From positions 124,001-188,000 of the forward strand of contig CAXXWD010000009.1 in the NCBI GenBank assembly GCA_963667595.2: 64,000 bases of DNA. The letters are read 5' to 3'. The DNA is from JAHJQZ01 sp963667595. Its GTDB lineage: Bacteria; Pseudomonadota; Alphaproteobacteria; Rhizobiales; Devosiaceae. The stretch's first letter is position 1; each line of letters opens with the position of its first letter. Both the position numbers and the translations under genes were made by a program. The notes under the pieces were generated by a model. That model did no database searches. It saw only the letters and a program-made list of their open reading frames with translations, and was not told the DNA's origin. Positions 51,154 through 59,255 of the stretch are shown one piece after another.

Positions 51154-54100
51154 CTATTCGGCGGCCTGGCGCGAAACCACTGTCACGCCGTCCTGATCGG
51201 TTTCGACGAGCCCGGACTGCTCGGGTTCGGTCGGGACTGAACCGTCCTGTGCCTCCGCCTCGATGCCATCCGCCATTGCCTGCTCGGCCTCGGTCTCGGG
51301 AGTGTCCGATTCCGTGGGAGCCTTCGGACGACGCCGGAACGGGCTCGCCAAAGTGTGGCCGACGACCGCGAATCCGTGGCCGATAGCGGTGGTACGGTAC
51401 TTCATCGAGGACCAGATCACCGACGGGGCGGTGATCATCACCGGAACCATGACCAGGGTCAGCGCGGTCGACAGGAACAGACCCGAGACCAGCGCCGCGC
51501 TTAGGTGCACGAACCAGGCCCCGGCGATGCCGTTGACGACGATCTCGCGCTCAAGGAAGTTGAACTCGATATTGAGCGCCATCGGGATCACCCCGAGGGC
51601 GGTCACCGTTGCCGTCAACAGAACCGGCCGGATACGCTGGCTGACGGTTAAGAGCATGGCCTTGATCGGCTCGACGCCGTCTTCGCGGTTGTAGTGGTTA
51701 TAGGTGTCGATCAGAACGATACCGTTCTTCACCACGATGCCCGCCAGTGCCACGATGCCGAGGCCCGTCATGATCGCCGAGAAGCTCATGCCGGTCACCA
51801 GCATGCCAAGCAGAACGCCCGCCAGCGACATGATCACCGTCGTCAGTGTGACGAACACCTGGTAGAAGCGCTGGTATTCGAGCAAAAGCACCAGGAAGAT
51901 CAGGAACATTGCTCCGGCGAAGGCCTGTGCGATGAAGGCATTGGCATCGCCGATCTGTTCCATGGCGCCGCCATAGGCGATCTTGACGCCAGCCGGGAAG
52001 TTTTGCGTCTTTTCCCAGTCCTGGATCATCTTGACCTTTTCGCTCGGCAACACGCCCGAGGAGGGCAGCACGTTGGCGGCCACGTTCATGACGTAGACGC
52101 CGTTGCGCCGCGAGATGGACGCCACCTTGCGGACGGCCTTGCGGGAGATGAAGTTCGAAACCGGCACCAGGCCCGAGGTCGTGGCGATCCGCATGGTATC
52201 GAGCGCGTCGAATGTACGCTCGTCCTGGGGCAGGCGAACCTTGATATCGAGTTCATCGGTCGAATCGTTGGGTCGATAGGTGCCGATGGTGACCCCGGAG
52301 GTGATCAACTGGACATAGGGGCTCAGTTCGCGCACGCCGATGCCGTATTTCCCGGCTTCGACGCGGTCGACATCGATCTGCCAGTCGATGCCGGGGGCAG
52401 GTCGTCCGTCCTCGACGTCGATGACGTCGCCAACATCGTTCTCGATGTAGTCCCTCAACTTGGCAACGGCGGGGGCGAGATCGTCGTAATTGGTCGCCTC
52501 AACCCGCAAGTTGATATCCTTGCCCGCCGGTGGACCGTTTTCCTGTTCGGCGATCTGAACTTCAAGCCCGGAGATGTTCTTCACCCGGTCGCGGATGTCC
52601 TGGAAGATCTCCGCAGACGGCAGGCGTTCGGACCAAGGCAGAAGCTGCAGATTGAAATAGCCGATGGTGTCAGGCGGCGAGCTGCTGGAGCTGCCGAAGC
52701 TCATCACCTCGTCCTGGATGCCATGGACCTTGAGGATCTGGTCTTCGACCTCGATCAGCATGTCGCGGACTTCGATCGGTGAGTAATTGCCGCGGGCCAC
52801 CACCGAGACGGTGCCGTATTCCGGTTCGCTCGCCGGGAAGGCTTCGGAGCCGGTAGGATGCTCGGCGTAGTACCAGAAGATGCCGGCAATGATCGAGAAT
52901 CCCACGAACAGCGTAGCGATCGGATGGTGCAGGAGGTGCGACATCGTCCGGACATAGACGCCGGTGACGCCCCGAACCTTCTTGATCTCGAACTTGTCGG
53001 GATACATCACGACGTCGGCGCGTTCTTTCTCCTTTTCGTCGATCTTGTAGTTGGAGATGATGGCGCCGATCACCGGCATGAAGATGAGCGCTGAAACCAG
53101 CGAGGCGATCATCACCACGATGACGATGATCGGCAGATAGCTCATGAACTTGCCCATGATCCCCGGCCAGAACAGCAGGGGCACGAAGGCGCCGAGCGTC
53201 GTCGCCGTTGCCGAAACCACGGGGACGAACATCTTGCGGGTCGCCAGAATGAAGGCGTCCTTCTTGGACACGCCCTCACGTAGTTTTCGCTCGGCATATT
53301 CGACAACGACGATCGGGTCGTCGACAAGCACGCCCACGGCCAGCACCAGGCCGAACATGATCATCATGTTGATGCCGATACCCATGGCGTGGATGATCAG
53401 GAACGCCATCATGAAGGAGATCGGGATCGAAGTGCCGATCATGATGGCCGGCACGACGCCGAGGGTTGCCACGCACATGATCAGCACCAGAACGACGGCG
53501 GTCATGACGGCGGCTTCGAGCGAGGAGAAAAGCTGCTTGATCGAGGTGGCCTGGTCCAGAAGGAACGAGGCATGCAGGCCAGGCGGCCAGTCCTTGGTGA
53601 ATTCGGTCGTGACCGCGCGCACCTTGTCGGAAAGTTCGATGACGTTCGCGCCGAGTTTTTTGGACACGCCGAGCGTGATGGTGGGCGAGCCGTTGACACG
53701 GGAATACTCGGTGGCGTCGGCGAAGGTACGGGTGACCGTCGCCACGTCGCCGAAGGTGACGACCGTATTGCCGTCCGTCTTGAGCGGCAGGTTGTAGACG
53801 TCGTCGGCCGTGGTGATCAGGCCCGGGACTTCGATGTTGAACGAGCCCTGTCCGCTGTCGAGCGTGCCGCCGGCGACGACCAGGTTGTTCTTGGCCAGCG
53901 CGTTGAGCAGTTCCGAAGCGGTCAGGCTGTAGGCTTCGAGCCGATTGAGGTCGATCCGGACCTCGAGCTGCTCGTCGCGCGCCCCGGAGATCTCGACGGC
54001 CTGGGCGGAATCGATCCCTTCGAGCGCTTCCTTGAGCGCCTTTGCCTTTTCCACCAGCGTCCGTTCGGGCACGTCGCCATAGACCGCGACGTTGATGATG

Positions 54101-54513
54101 CTCATGCCGTTGATGTCGATCTCGTTGATGGTCGGCTCGCTGGCATCGTCAGGCAGTTCGGCGGACACGCCGTCGAGATCGGCCCGGATGTCCTGAAGCG
54201 CCTTGTCCTTGTCGACACTGACGTCGAATTCCAGGAAAATCGACACATAGCCCTTGGCGGATTTCGACGAGATGTTCTTCAGTCCGTCGATGTCCTTGAG
54301 CCGATCCTCGACCGGCTTGGCGAGCAGGCGCCCGGCGTCCCGCGGGGAAATGCCCGACTGGGTCACCGAGATGAAGAAATAGGGGATGTCGATCGCCGGG
54401 AAACTTTCCTTGGGCAGAACCGAGTAGGAGTAGGCGCCGCCGAAGATGAGCAGGACCATGACGGTCAGCACAACCCTCGGCATGCGCAGGATGCGTTCGA
54501 CGAAATCGAGCAT
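51154..54513 (-). CDS. RND efflux transporter, inner-membrane permease (AcrB/MdtB type)
   Basis: A 1119-residue hydrophobe/amphiphile RND pump subunit. ESFPAIDIPYFFISVTQSGI near 34-53, the transmembrane relay segment GVLVDDPIVVVEYAERKLRE near 397 (family D-D pair), and FVPLLFWPGIMGKF are family hallmarks. About twelve membrane helices and two large periplasmic loops are visible. A C-terminal tail of about 80 polar, acidic residues extends past the normal end. It forms a drug/proton antiporter with the adaptor encoded just upstream; no outer-membrane channel gene is in the window. AGAGGG supports ATG 54513. Confidence 0.93.
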   Translation of the reverse strand: MLDFVERILRMPRVVLTVMVLLIFGGAYSYSVLPKESFPAIDIPYFFISVTQSGISPRDAGRLLAKPVEDRLKDIDGLKNISSKSAKGYVSIFLEFDVSVDKDKALQDIRADLDGVSAELPDDASEPTINEIDINGMSIINVAVYGDVPERTLVEKAKALKEALEGIDSAQAVEISGARDEQLEVRIDLNRLEAYSLTASELLNALAKNNLVVAGGTLDSGQGSFNIEVPGLITTADDVYNLPLKTDGNTVVTFGDVATVTRTFADATEYSRVNGSPTITLGVSKKLGANVIELSDKVRAVTTEFTKDWPPGLHASFLLDQATSIKQLFSSLEAAVMTAVVLVLIMCVATLGVVPAIMIGTSIPISFMMAFLIIHAMGIGINMMIMFGLVLAVGVLVDDPIVVVEYAERKLREGVSKKDAFILATRKMFVPVVSATATTLGAFVPLLFWPGIMGKFMSYLPIIVIVVMIASLVSALIFMPVIGAIISNYKIDEKEKERADVVMYPDKFEIKKVRGVTGVYVRTMSHLLHHPIATLFVGFSIIAGIFWYYAEHPTGSEAFPASEPEYGTVSVVARGNYSPIEVRDMLIEVEDQILKVHGIQDEVMSFGSSSSSPPDTIGYFNLQLLPWSERLPSAEIFQDIRDRVKNISGLEVQIAEQENGPPAGKDINLRVEATNYDDLAPAVAKLRDYIENDVGDVIDVEDGRPAPGIDWQIDVDRVEAGKYGIGVRELSPYVQLITSGVTIGTYRPNDSTDELDIKVRLPQDERTFDALDTMRIATTSGLVPVSNFISRKAVRKVASISRRNGVYVMNVAANVLPSSGVLPSEKVKMIQDWEKTQNFPAGVKIAYGGAMEQIGDANAFIAQAFAGAMFLIFLVLLLEYQRFYQVFVTLTTVIMSLAGVLLGMLVTGMSFSAIMTGLGIVALAGIVVKNGIVLIDTYNHYNREDGVEPIKAMLLTVSQRIRPVLLTATVTALGVIPMALNIEFNFLEREIVVNGIAGAWFVHLSAALVSGLFLSTALTLVMVPVMITAPSVIWSSMKYRTTAIGHGFAVVGHTLASPFRRRPKAPTESDTPETEAEQAMADGIEAEAQDGSVPTEPEQSGLVETDQDGVTVVSRQAAE

Positions 54514-54517
54514 TGGT

Positions 54518-55762
54518 TCAGCCCTCTGTGCTCTGGCTGGCGTCGACCTTCTGCCCAGCCGAAACGAATTCCTGTCCGATCGTGATGATGTCGACCTTGG
54601 CCGGCAGTCCCGCGACCCACACGCCCTGGCGAGTGTCGGACACAATGGTCACCGGATAGAACGCGACCACCCCGTCTTCCACGGTTCGAACGCCCAGCGC
54701 GCCATTGTCGTCGAGCGTCAGAACCGATTGCGGCAGAAGGTGCGCCGGAATGGTGCCGAGGGTTACCATGGCTTCGGCGGTCAACCCGTCGAGGATGGCG
54801 CCATCGGGATTGGGCAGTTCGATCTCGACCGGGAAGGACCGGGTTGCCGTATCGGCAATGGCCGAAACGTAGGTCACGATGCCTTCGGCCTTGACGCCGC
54901 TGACCGTCGTCACTTCAGCGGTCAGGCCCGTTTTCGCGCGCGAGATGCGGGATTCGGGCACATTGCCTTCGAACAGCATCGGGTCGAGTTCGGCGATGGT
55001 GGCGCAGGTGCCGCCGGCGGGCAACAGGCTTCCCACATCGGCCATCGGCGACTGGACAATGCCGGCGACCTTGGCGCGGATCTTGGTCCGGTCGAGTTCG
55101 GCCGTGCTCGTTGCGACCGACGTTTCGGCCGATTGCACGGCGGCCTTGGCCGAAGCCAGGGTCGCCCTGAGCTGTTCGGCGGTATTGGCCGAAGCAAGCC
55201 CTTTTTCGACCAGAACCATGTTGGAATCGTAACTGAGCTGAGTCTGGGCCAACTTCGCCTTGGCCTGGTCAAGCGCGGCTTCGGCCTGACGCACCGTATC
55301 CTCTCGCGTCGATGGGTCGAGGGTGCACAGGAGATCGCCGATCGCCACCTTCTGACCCTTTTCCACCGATATGGACTGTACGGTGCCAGACGTCTCGGCC
55401 GTTGCGGTGATCACGGCCTTGGCCGATGTCTTGCCACGCAACGTGACTTCGAGCGGCAGAGGCTGGACCGTGTAGGTCTTGACGCGCACCGAGCGCAGCT
55501 TTTCTTCGCTATCTGCCGTTTCGGCATTGCGTTCGGCGATGGATTTGTCCGGGTCGGCGCCATTTGCGTCTTCGACCACTTGAGCCTGATTGTCGCCGAT
55601 TACAGTGGTCAACGGGCCACCATCCGGTTCGACGAGACTTACCACGGGACGCTCGCCCTTTTCGGGGCCGAGACCGCCGATGACGAGATTGCCGGTGAAC
55701 ATCCAGATGCCGAGACCGACAATGATGAGGAGTGCAACACCGTAAGACCAGATGGCACGCAT
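54518..55762 (-). CDS. RND efflux periplasmic adaptor (membrane fusion protein)
   Basis: A 414-residue adaptor of the AcrA/MdtA family. An N-terminal membrane anchor (about 5-25, LLIIVGLGIWMFTGNLVIGG) is followed by a barrel-sandwich domain (VQSISVEKGQKVAIGDLLCT near 140), a coiled-coil hairpin (EAALDQAKAKLAQTQLSYDS near 175) and KIRAKVAGIVQSPMADVGSL. It links the pump to an outer-membrane channel. It lies first in the two-gene unit, with four bases between it and the pump gene; the PadR gene precedes it. Confidence 0.92.
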   Translation of the reverse strand: MRAIWSYGVALLIIVGLGIWMFTGNLVIGGLGPEKGERPVVSLVEPDGGPLTTVIGDNQAQVVEDANGADPDKSIAERNAETADSEEKLRSVRVKTYTVQPLPLEVTLRGKTSAKAVITATAETSGTVQSISVEKGQKVAIGDLLCTLDPSTREDTVRQAEAALDQAKAKLAQTQLSYDSNMVLVEKGLASANTAEQLRATLASAKAAVQSAETSVATSTAELDRTKIRAKVAGIVQSPMADVGSLLPAGGTCATIAELDPMLFEGNVPESRISRAKTGLTAEVTTVSGVKAEGIVTYVSAIADTATRSFPVEIELPNPDGAILDGLTAEAMVTLGTIPAHLLPQSVLTLDDNGALGVRTVEDGVVAFYPVTIVSDTRQGVWVAGLPAKVDIITIGQEFVSAGQKVDASQSTEG

Positions 55763-55781
55763 TGGGGGGTTCCTGATTTTA

Positions 55782-56327
55782 TTATTCGGCTGCTTTGGCG
55801 TCGAGGTCGGGGCGCGCCAGGGCAGTCAGTTCATGCATATGGGTGGCCACATAGTCGCGTGCAACTGCGAAACAGTGCTTTCCGTAACCGATGATCCAGC
55901 GATCGGCGCCACCCGCACCGGCGTCTTCAATCTGTTCGAGATCTGCGATCTGCCGTTCGAAATGCGCCAGTCGTTCCTTGAGCCGGGTTTCGACCAGCGT
56001 ACGTGGCAGATGCGGCGCGAAATGGGCGAAGAGCAGGAACTCGGACCGAAAGATGTCGGGATCGAGTTCGTTGAACAGGGAATCGATCAGCTCCCGACGG
56101 CCGGTTTCGGTGATGGAATAGACTTTCTTGGCCGGTCGACCCTCCTGGGTTTCGATGCGGCTGGTGACCAGGGCCTCGTCTTCAAGCCGGGCCAGGGCCG
56201 GGTAGATCGCGCCAAAGCTGGCCTCGACGAAATAGGCATATTCGCCTTCGGTCGATAGCTTGCGGATTTCATAGCCGGAGGCCTCGGTGTCGAACAGAAC
56301 AGCAAGGCACAGAGTACGCACGTTCAT
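55782..56327 (-). CDS. PadR family transcriptional regulator
   Basis: A 181-residue regulator. The N-terminal winged helix (LCLAVLFDTEASGYEIRKLS, then FGAIYPALARLEDEALVTSR near 38-57) and EGRPAKKVYSITETGRREL are classic PadR; the C-terminal helical domain (about 95-175) mediates dimerisation. PadR proteins repress phenolic-stress or drug-efflux genes and release DNA on ligand binding. It lies 19 bases upstream of the adaptor on the same strand, so it most likely heads and represses the operon. Confidence 0.9.
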   Translation of the reverse strand: MNVRTLCLAVLFDTEASGYEIRKLSTEGEYAYFVEASFGAIYPALARLEDEALVTSRIETQEGRPAKKVYSITETGRRELIDSLFNELDPDIFRSEFLLFAHFAPHLPRTLVETRLKERLAHFERQIADLEQIEDAGAGGADRWIIGYGKHCFAVARDYVATHMHELTALARPDLDAKAAE

Positions 56328-56384
56328 GAGCCCATCCTATTACGAACGAGAATATGCCGGAGATATATACGGCCCCGCTGCAAT

Positions 56385-56399
56385 ACAAGTGCATCTTGT
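56385..56399 (-). promoter_or_regulatory. candidate PadR operator
   Basis: ACAAG-TGCAT-CTTGT is a perfect inverted repeat (5-base arms, 5-base spacer) about 57 bases upstream of the padR-type start, with an AT-rich ATATGCCGGAGATATATA segment between. Its position suits an autoregulatory operator. No direct evidence. Confidence 0.25.
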
Positions 56400-56512
56400 G
56401 CATGGCTAGCCCCAGCTTTATGCAGGGCTGACAAAGGGTAAACGTTTGAAATGTCCGATCGATGAACCGGCGGGTGCGGATTGACGCCGCATTTTTTAGA
56501 AAGATCGGCGCG

Positions 56513-57013
56513 TCAGATCTCGACGGTAATTTCCGATAGCGGCAGCGCCGCAACACCCTCGATCTGGCCGAGGACGCGGTTTTGGGCGGCGATCACCGCC
56601 CGCCAGTCCCGTTTGTTGAAAGCGTGGGTGGTGTGTGCGTCTGCGACCAGCACGACGTCATAGCCCAGCGCCGCCGCCGCGCGCACCGTGCCGTCCATGC
56701 AGGCATCGGACTGCATGCCGCAAACGATCACGCGATCGACCGACAAAGCCTTGAGCCTTTTGTCGAGACCGGTCTCGGCAAAGGCGCTGCGCTGGCTCTT
56801 TTCGACCCGGATGTCGTCGTTTTCGGGCTTGAAAGCCGGATGAAGCGCCTTGTCCGGTTCGACCCGGCTGTCGGTCACCCAGACGATGGGGGCGCCGGCC
56901 ATGCGGGCCCTTGCCACCAGGGCTTGAACCGCCTCGATGATCTCATCGGGGTTCGGCGTTTCGTCCGTAACAAGGCTCACCTGCATGTCGATGACCAGGA
57001 GGGCGGTCTTCAT
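56513..57013 (-). CDS. isochorismatase-family cysteine hydrolase
   Basis: A 166-residue hydrolase with the triad Asp9 (LLVIDMQ), Lys72 (VEKSQRSAF) and Cys105 (GMQSDACMDG), as in isochorismatases, nicotinamidases and N-carbamoyl hydrolases. The usual cis-peptide lies just before the cysteine. The substrate is not readable. It lies 38 bases after nadC on the same strand, so a role on a nicotinate-type amide is possible but unproven. Confidence 0.88.
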   Translation of the reverse strand: MKTALLVIDMQVSLVTDETPNPDEIIEAVQALVARARMAGAPIVWVTDSRVEPDKALHPAFKPENDDIRVEKSQRSAFAETGLDKRLKALSVDRVIVCGMQSDACMDGTVRAAAALGYDVVLVADAHTTHAFNKRDWRAVIAAQNRVLGQIEGVAALPLSEITVEI

Positions 57014-57051
57014 CGAACGGTCTCCGGCGTGTTGCGCGAGATCGGCAGTCT

Positions 57052-57912
57052 TCAGATTTCGAATCGGATATCGAGCCCGACATCGAGCGGCGGCGCGCCC
57101 ATGGTGATCTGGCTCGTCGAGATATAGTCGACGCCCGTCGCCGCCATGGAACGGATACGTTCGAGCCGTACGCCGCCGGACGCTTCCAGCCGGGCGCGGC
57201 CGGCGTTCATTTCGACGGCCTTGGTCAGGGTCTTGTCGTCCATATTGTCCAGAAGGACCGCCTCGACGCCGGTTTCGAGTGCCTCGGACAATTGTTCGAG
57301 CGTTTCGACCTCGATTTCGACAGCGACCAGATGGCCGGCGAAATCGCGCGCCGCCTTGATCGCCTTGCCGACGCCGCCGGCGACGGCGATGTGGTTGTCC
57401 TTGATCAGGATGGCATCGGAGAGCCCGAACCGGTGATTGGCGCCGCCGCCGCAGCGCGCGGCATATTTGGCGAAGACCCGCAAACCCGGCAAGGTCTTGC
57501 GGGTGTCGCAGATCTGGGTCTTCGTGCCTTCGGTTTCGGCGACGAAGCGCGCGGTGTGCGTCGCGATCCCGCTCATGTGGTTGATGAAGTTGAGCGCCAC
57601 GCGTTCCGCCGAGAGCACCAGCCGCGCATTGCCCCCGATGCGGGCGATATTGGTGTTGGCCGGCACGGCATCCCCTTCTGCAACCATTCGCTCGAAAACG
57701 ATGCCTGGGCCGACCTGGCGAAAGGTTTCCTCGGCGAGATCGAAGCCGCAGATGACGCCGGGATCGCGTGAATTCATCACCGCCTTGGCGCGGGCGTCCG
57801 GCGCCAGCACCGCCTGCGAGGTCATGTCGCCGGCGAGCCCGAGATCTTCGCGAAGCGCCAGGGCGACCATTTCCCGAACAATATGTTGGGGCAGGCTGGA
57901 AGGGTATCTCAC
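57052..57912 (-). CDS. nadC: nicotinate-nucleotide pyrophosphorylase (carboxylating)
   Basis: A 286-residue quinolinate phosphoribosyltransferase making nicotinate mononucleotide. DLGLAGDMTSQAV near 25-37, NFINHMSGIATHTARFV near 110, the substrate segment DTRKTLPGLRVFAKYAARCG near 138-157 and HRFGLSDAILIKDNH are all intact. The start is a GTG at 57912 preceded by AAAGGA. That GTG overlaps the TGA of a short upstream frame (GTGA), the trace of an operon; nadA and nadB are absent from the window. Confidence 0.94.
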   Translation of the reverse strand: MRYPSSLPQHIVREMVALALREDLGLAGDMTSQAVLAPDARAKAVMNSRDPGVICGFDLAEETFRQVGPGIVFERMVAEGDAVPANTNIARIGGNARLVLSAERVALNFINHMSGIATHTARFVAETEGTKTQICDTRKTLPGLRVFAKYAARCGGGANHRFGLSDAILIKDNHIAVAGGVGKAIKAARDFAGHLVAVEIEVETLEQLSEALETGVEAVLLDNMDDKTLTKAVEMNAGRARLEASGGVRLERIRSMAATGVDYISTSQITMGAPPLDVGLDIRFEI

Positions 57913-58025
57913 GTTCGCGATCCTTTCGCTTCGGCAGCGAGCCGTTTTAGTGCATCGGGCGTGACTTGCAAACCATGCATATCGGCCAGGGCGAGAAGCG
58001 TTCGGTGAACCGGTAACGGACTGTT
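57909..58025 (-). pseudogene. C-terminal relic of the gene formerly upstream of nadC
   Basis: After an in-frame stop at about 58026 the minus strand reads NSPLPVHRTLLALADMHGLQ, then VTPDALKRLAAEAKGSRT, ending in a TGA that overlaps the nadC GTG by four bases. Coding-like composition and the GTGA coupling point to the end of a lost operon partner. nadB is the most likely identity, because nadA-nadB-nadC is the common order; the 38 residues are too few to prove it. Confidence 0.4.
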
Positions 58026-58209
58026 TCACAAACGGGACTCAATCCACAGCGATCGATGCGCATATGTGTCTTTCGCAAACTGGCCGCAGGATCGCGCGTT
58101 TTCATGCGACCACCCAGAGACGGCGCCCGTGTTCTGTTGCTTTCGGAATGCGGGTGTTGTCGCCAGCAAGCCTCGTGCTTTGGCGCCCAGGCGCCGGAAA
58201 GGAGACGAC

Positions 58210-59136
58210 ATGTCCATTCGTCCCGTCAGGAATATTGTCGATGCAAGCCCGACCCTCGAAGGGGCAGGGGTCAAGCTTTATCGCGCCATGGGGTTCCATA
58301 ATCCGCGCGAACATGATCCGTTTTTGATGTTCGACGATTTCCGCAGCGAGAATCCGGACGATTACCGTGCCGGCTTCCCCTGGCATCCGCATCGTGGCAT
58401 CGAGACCATCACCTATGTTCTGGCCGGCTCGGTGGAGCATGGCGACAGCCTCGGCAACACCGGCAGGCTCGGGGACGGCGACGTGCAGTGGATGACCGCC
58501 GGCTCGGGCATCATGCACCAGGAAATGCCCAAGGGGAACGACAAGGGCCAGATGCACGGCTTCCAGCTCTGGGCCAACCTGCCGGCATCGCTCAAGATGA
58601 CGGCGCCGCGCTACCAGGACGTGCCGGGTTCAGAAATCCCCGAACTGATCGACGACGACGGTACGGTGATCCGCGTGGTCATCGGCGATTATCTCGGCAA
58701 GAAGGGGGTGATCGAGGGCATTGCCGCCGATCCGCAATATCTCGACATTTCGGTGCCACCGGGCCGCCGCCGAACCTTCAAGGTCGACGCCTATCGCAAC
58801 GCCTTCGCCTATGTCTTTGCCGGTTCTGGCTCGTTCCGCGATGCCTCGGCGCCGCGTGGCGTGCTGCTCGAACGCCAGATCGACGGCGAAGACGTGCATG
58901 TGCGCGATACGACCGGCAACCGCACGCTGGTCAATTTCGACACGGGCGACGAGATTACCGTTCAGGCCGGCGAGGAGGGCATTCGCTTCCTGTTGATCTC
59001 GGGCAAGCCGATCAAGGAGCCGATCGCCTGGCACGGCCCCATCGTCATGAACACGCGCGAGGAGCTGATCACCGCCTTTTCCGAACTGGACCAGGGCACC
59101 TTCATCAAACAAAGCGCCGCCGACTGGCGGGGATGA
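58210..59136 (+). CDS. pirin family protein
   Basis: A 308-residue double-cupin protein. FPWHPHRGIETITYVLAGSV near 57-76 and TAGSGIMHQEMPKG near 98-111 carry the three histidines and the glutamate that bind metal in the N-terminal cupin. Pirins act as quercetinases or as redox or regulatory proteins; the role here is unknown. GGAAAGGAG precedes ATG 58210. The gene ends before a palindromic repeat and converges on recQ. Confidence 0.92.
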   Translation: MSIRPVRNIVDASPTLEGAGVKLYRAMGFHNPREHDPFLMFDDFRSENPDDYRAGFPWHPHRGIETITYVLAGSVEHGDSLGNTGRLGDGDVQWMTAGSGIMHQEMPKGNDKGQMHGFQLWANLPASLKMTAPRYQDVPGSEIPELIDDDGTVIRVVIGDYLGKKGVIEGIAADPQYLDISVPPGRRRTFKVDAYRNAFAYVFAGSGSFRDASAPRGVLLERQIDGEDVHVRDTTGNRTLVNFDTGDEITVQAGEEGIRFLLISGKPIKEPIAWHGPIVMNTREELITAFSELDQGTFIKQSAADWRG

Positions 59137-59142
59137 GGCGTC

Positions 59143-59212
59143 GACCCGGTTTCCTTCTCCCCTTGCGGGAGAAGGAGGACCGGCAAAACCGGGTCGGATG
59201 AGGGATGATTTT
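59143..59212. repeat. CTTCTCCC-type palindromic repeat between pirin and recQ
   Basis: Inner arms CCTTCTCCC (59153-59161) and GGGAGAAGG (59167-59175) lie inside outer arms GACCCGGTTT (59143-59152) and AAACCGGGTC (59186-59195), followed by GGATGAGGG and a T run (GATTTTTTA). This is a widespread proteobacterial intergenic element; the T run may let it end pirin transcription. Confidence 0.8.
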
Positions 59213-59255
59213 TTACGACAGGCAATTGTCCTAGTCGTAAAAGAGAGCGGCCCGA

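Noticed and set aside
57913..58209. tRNA gene upstream of nadC
   Set aside because: No cloverleaf-compatible arms or TTCGANNC segment in the right spacing; the stretch next to nadC is better explained as a coding relic.
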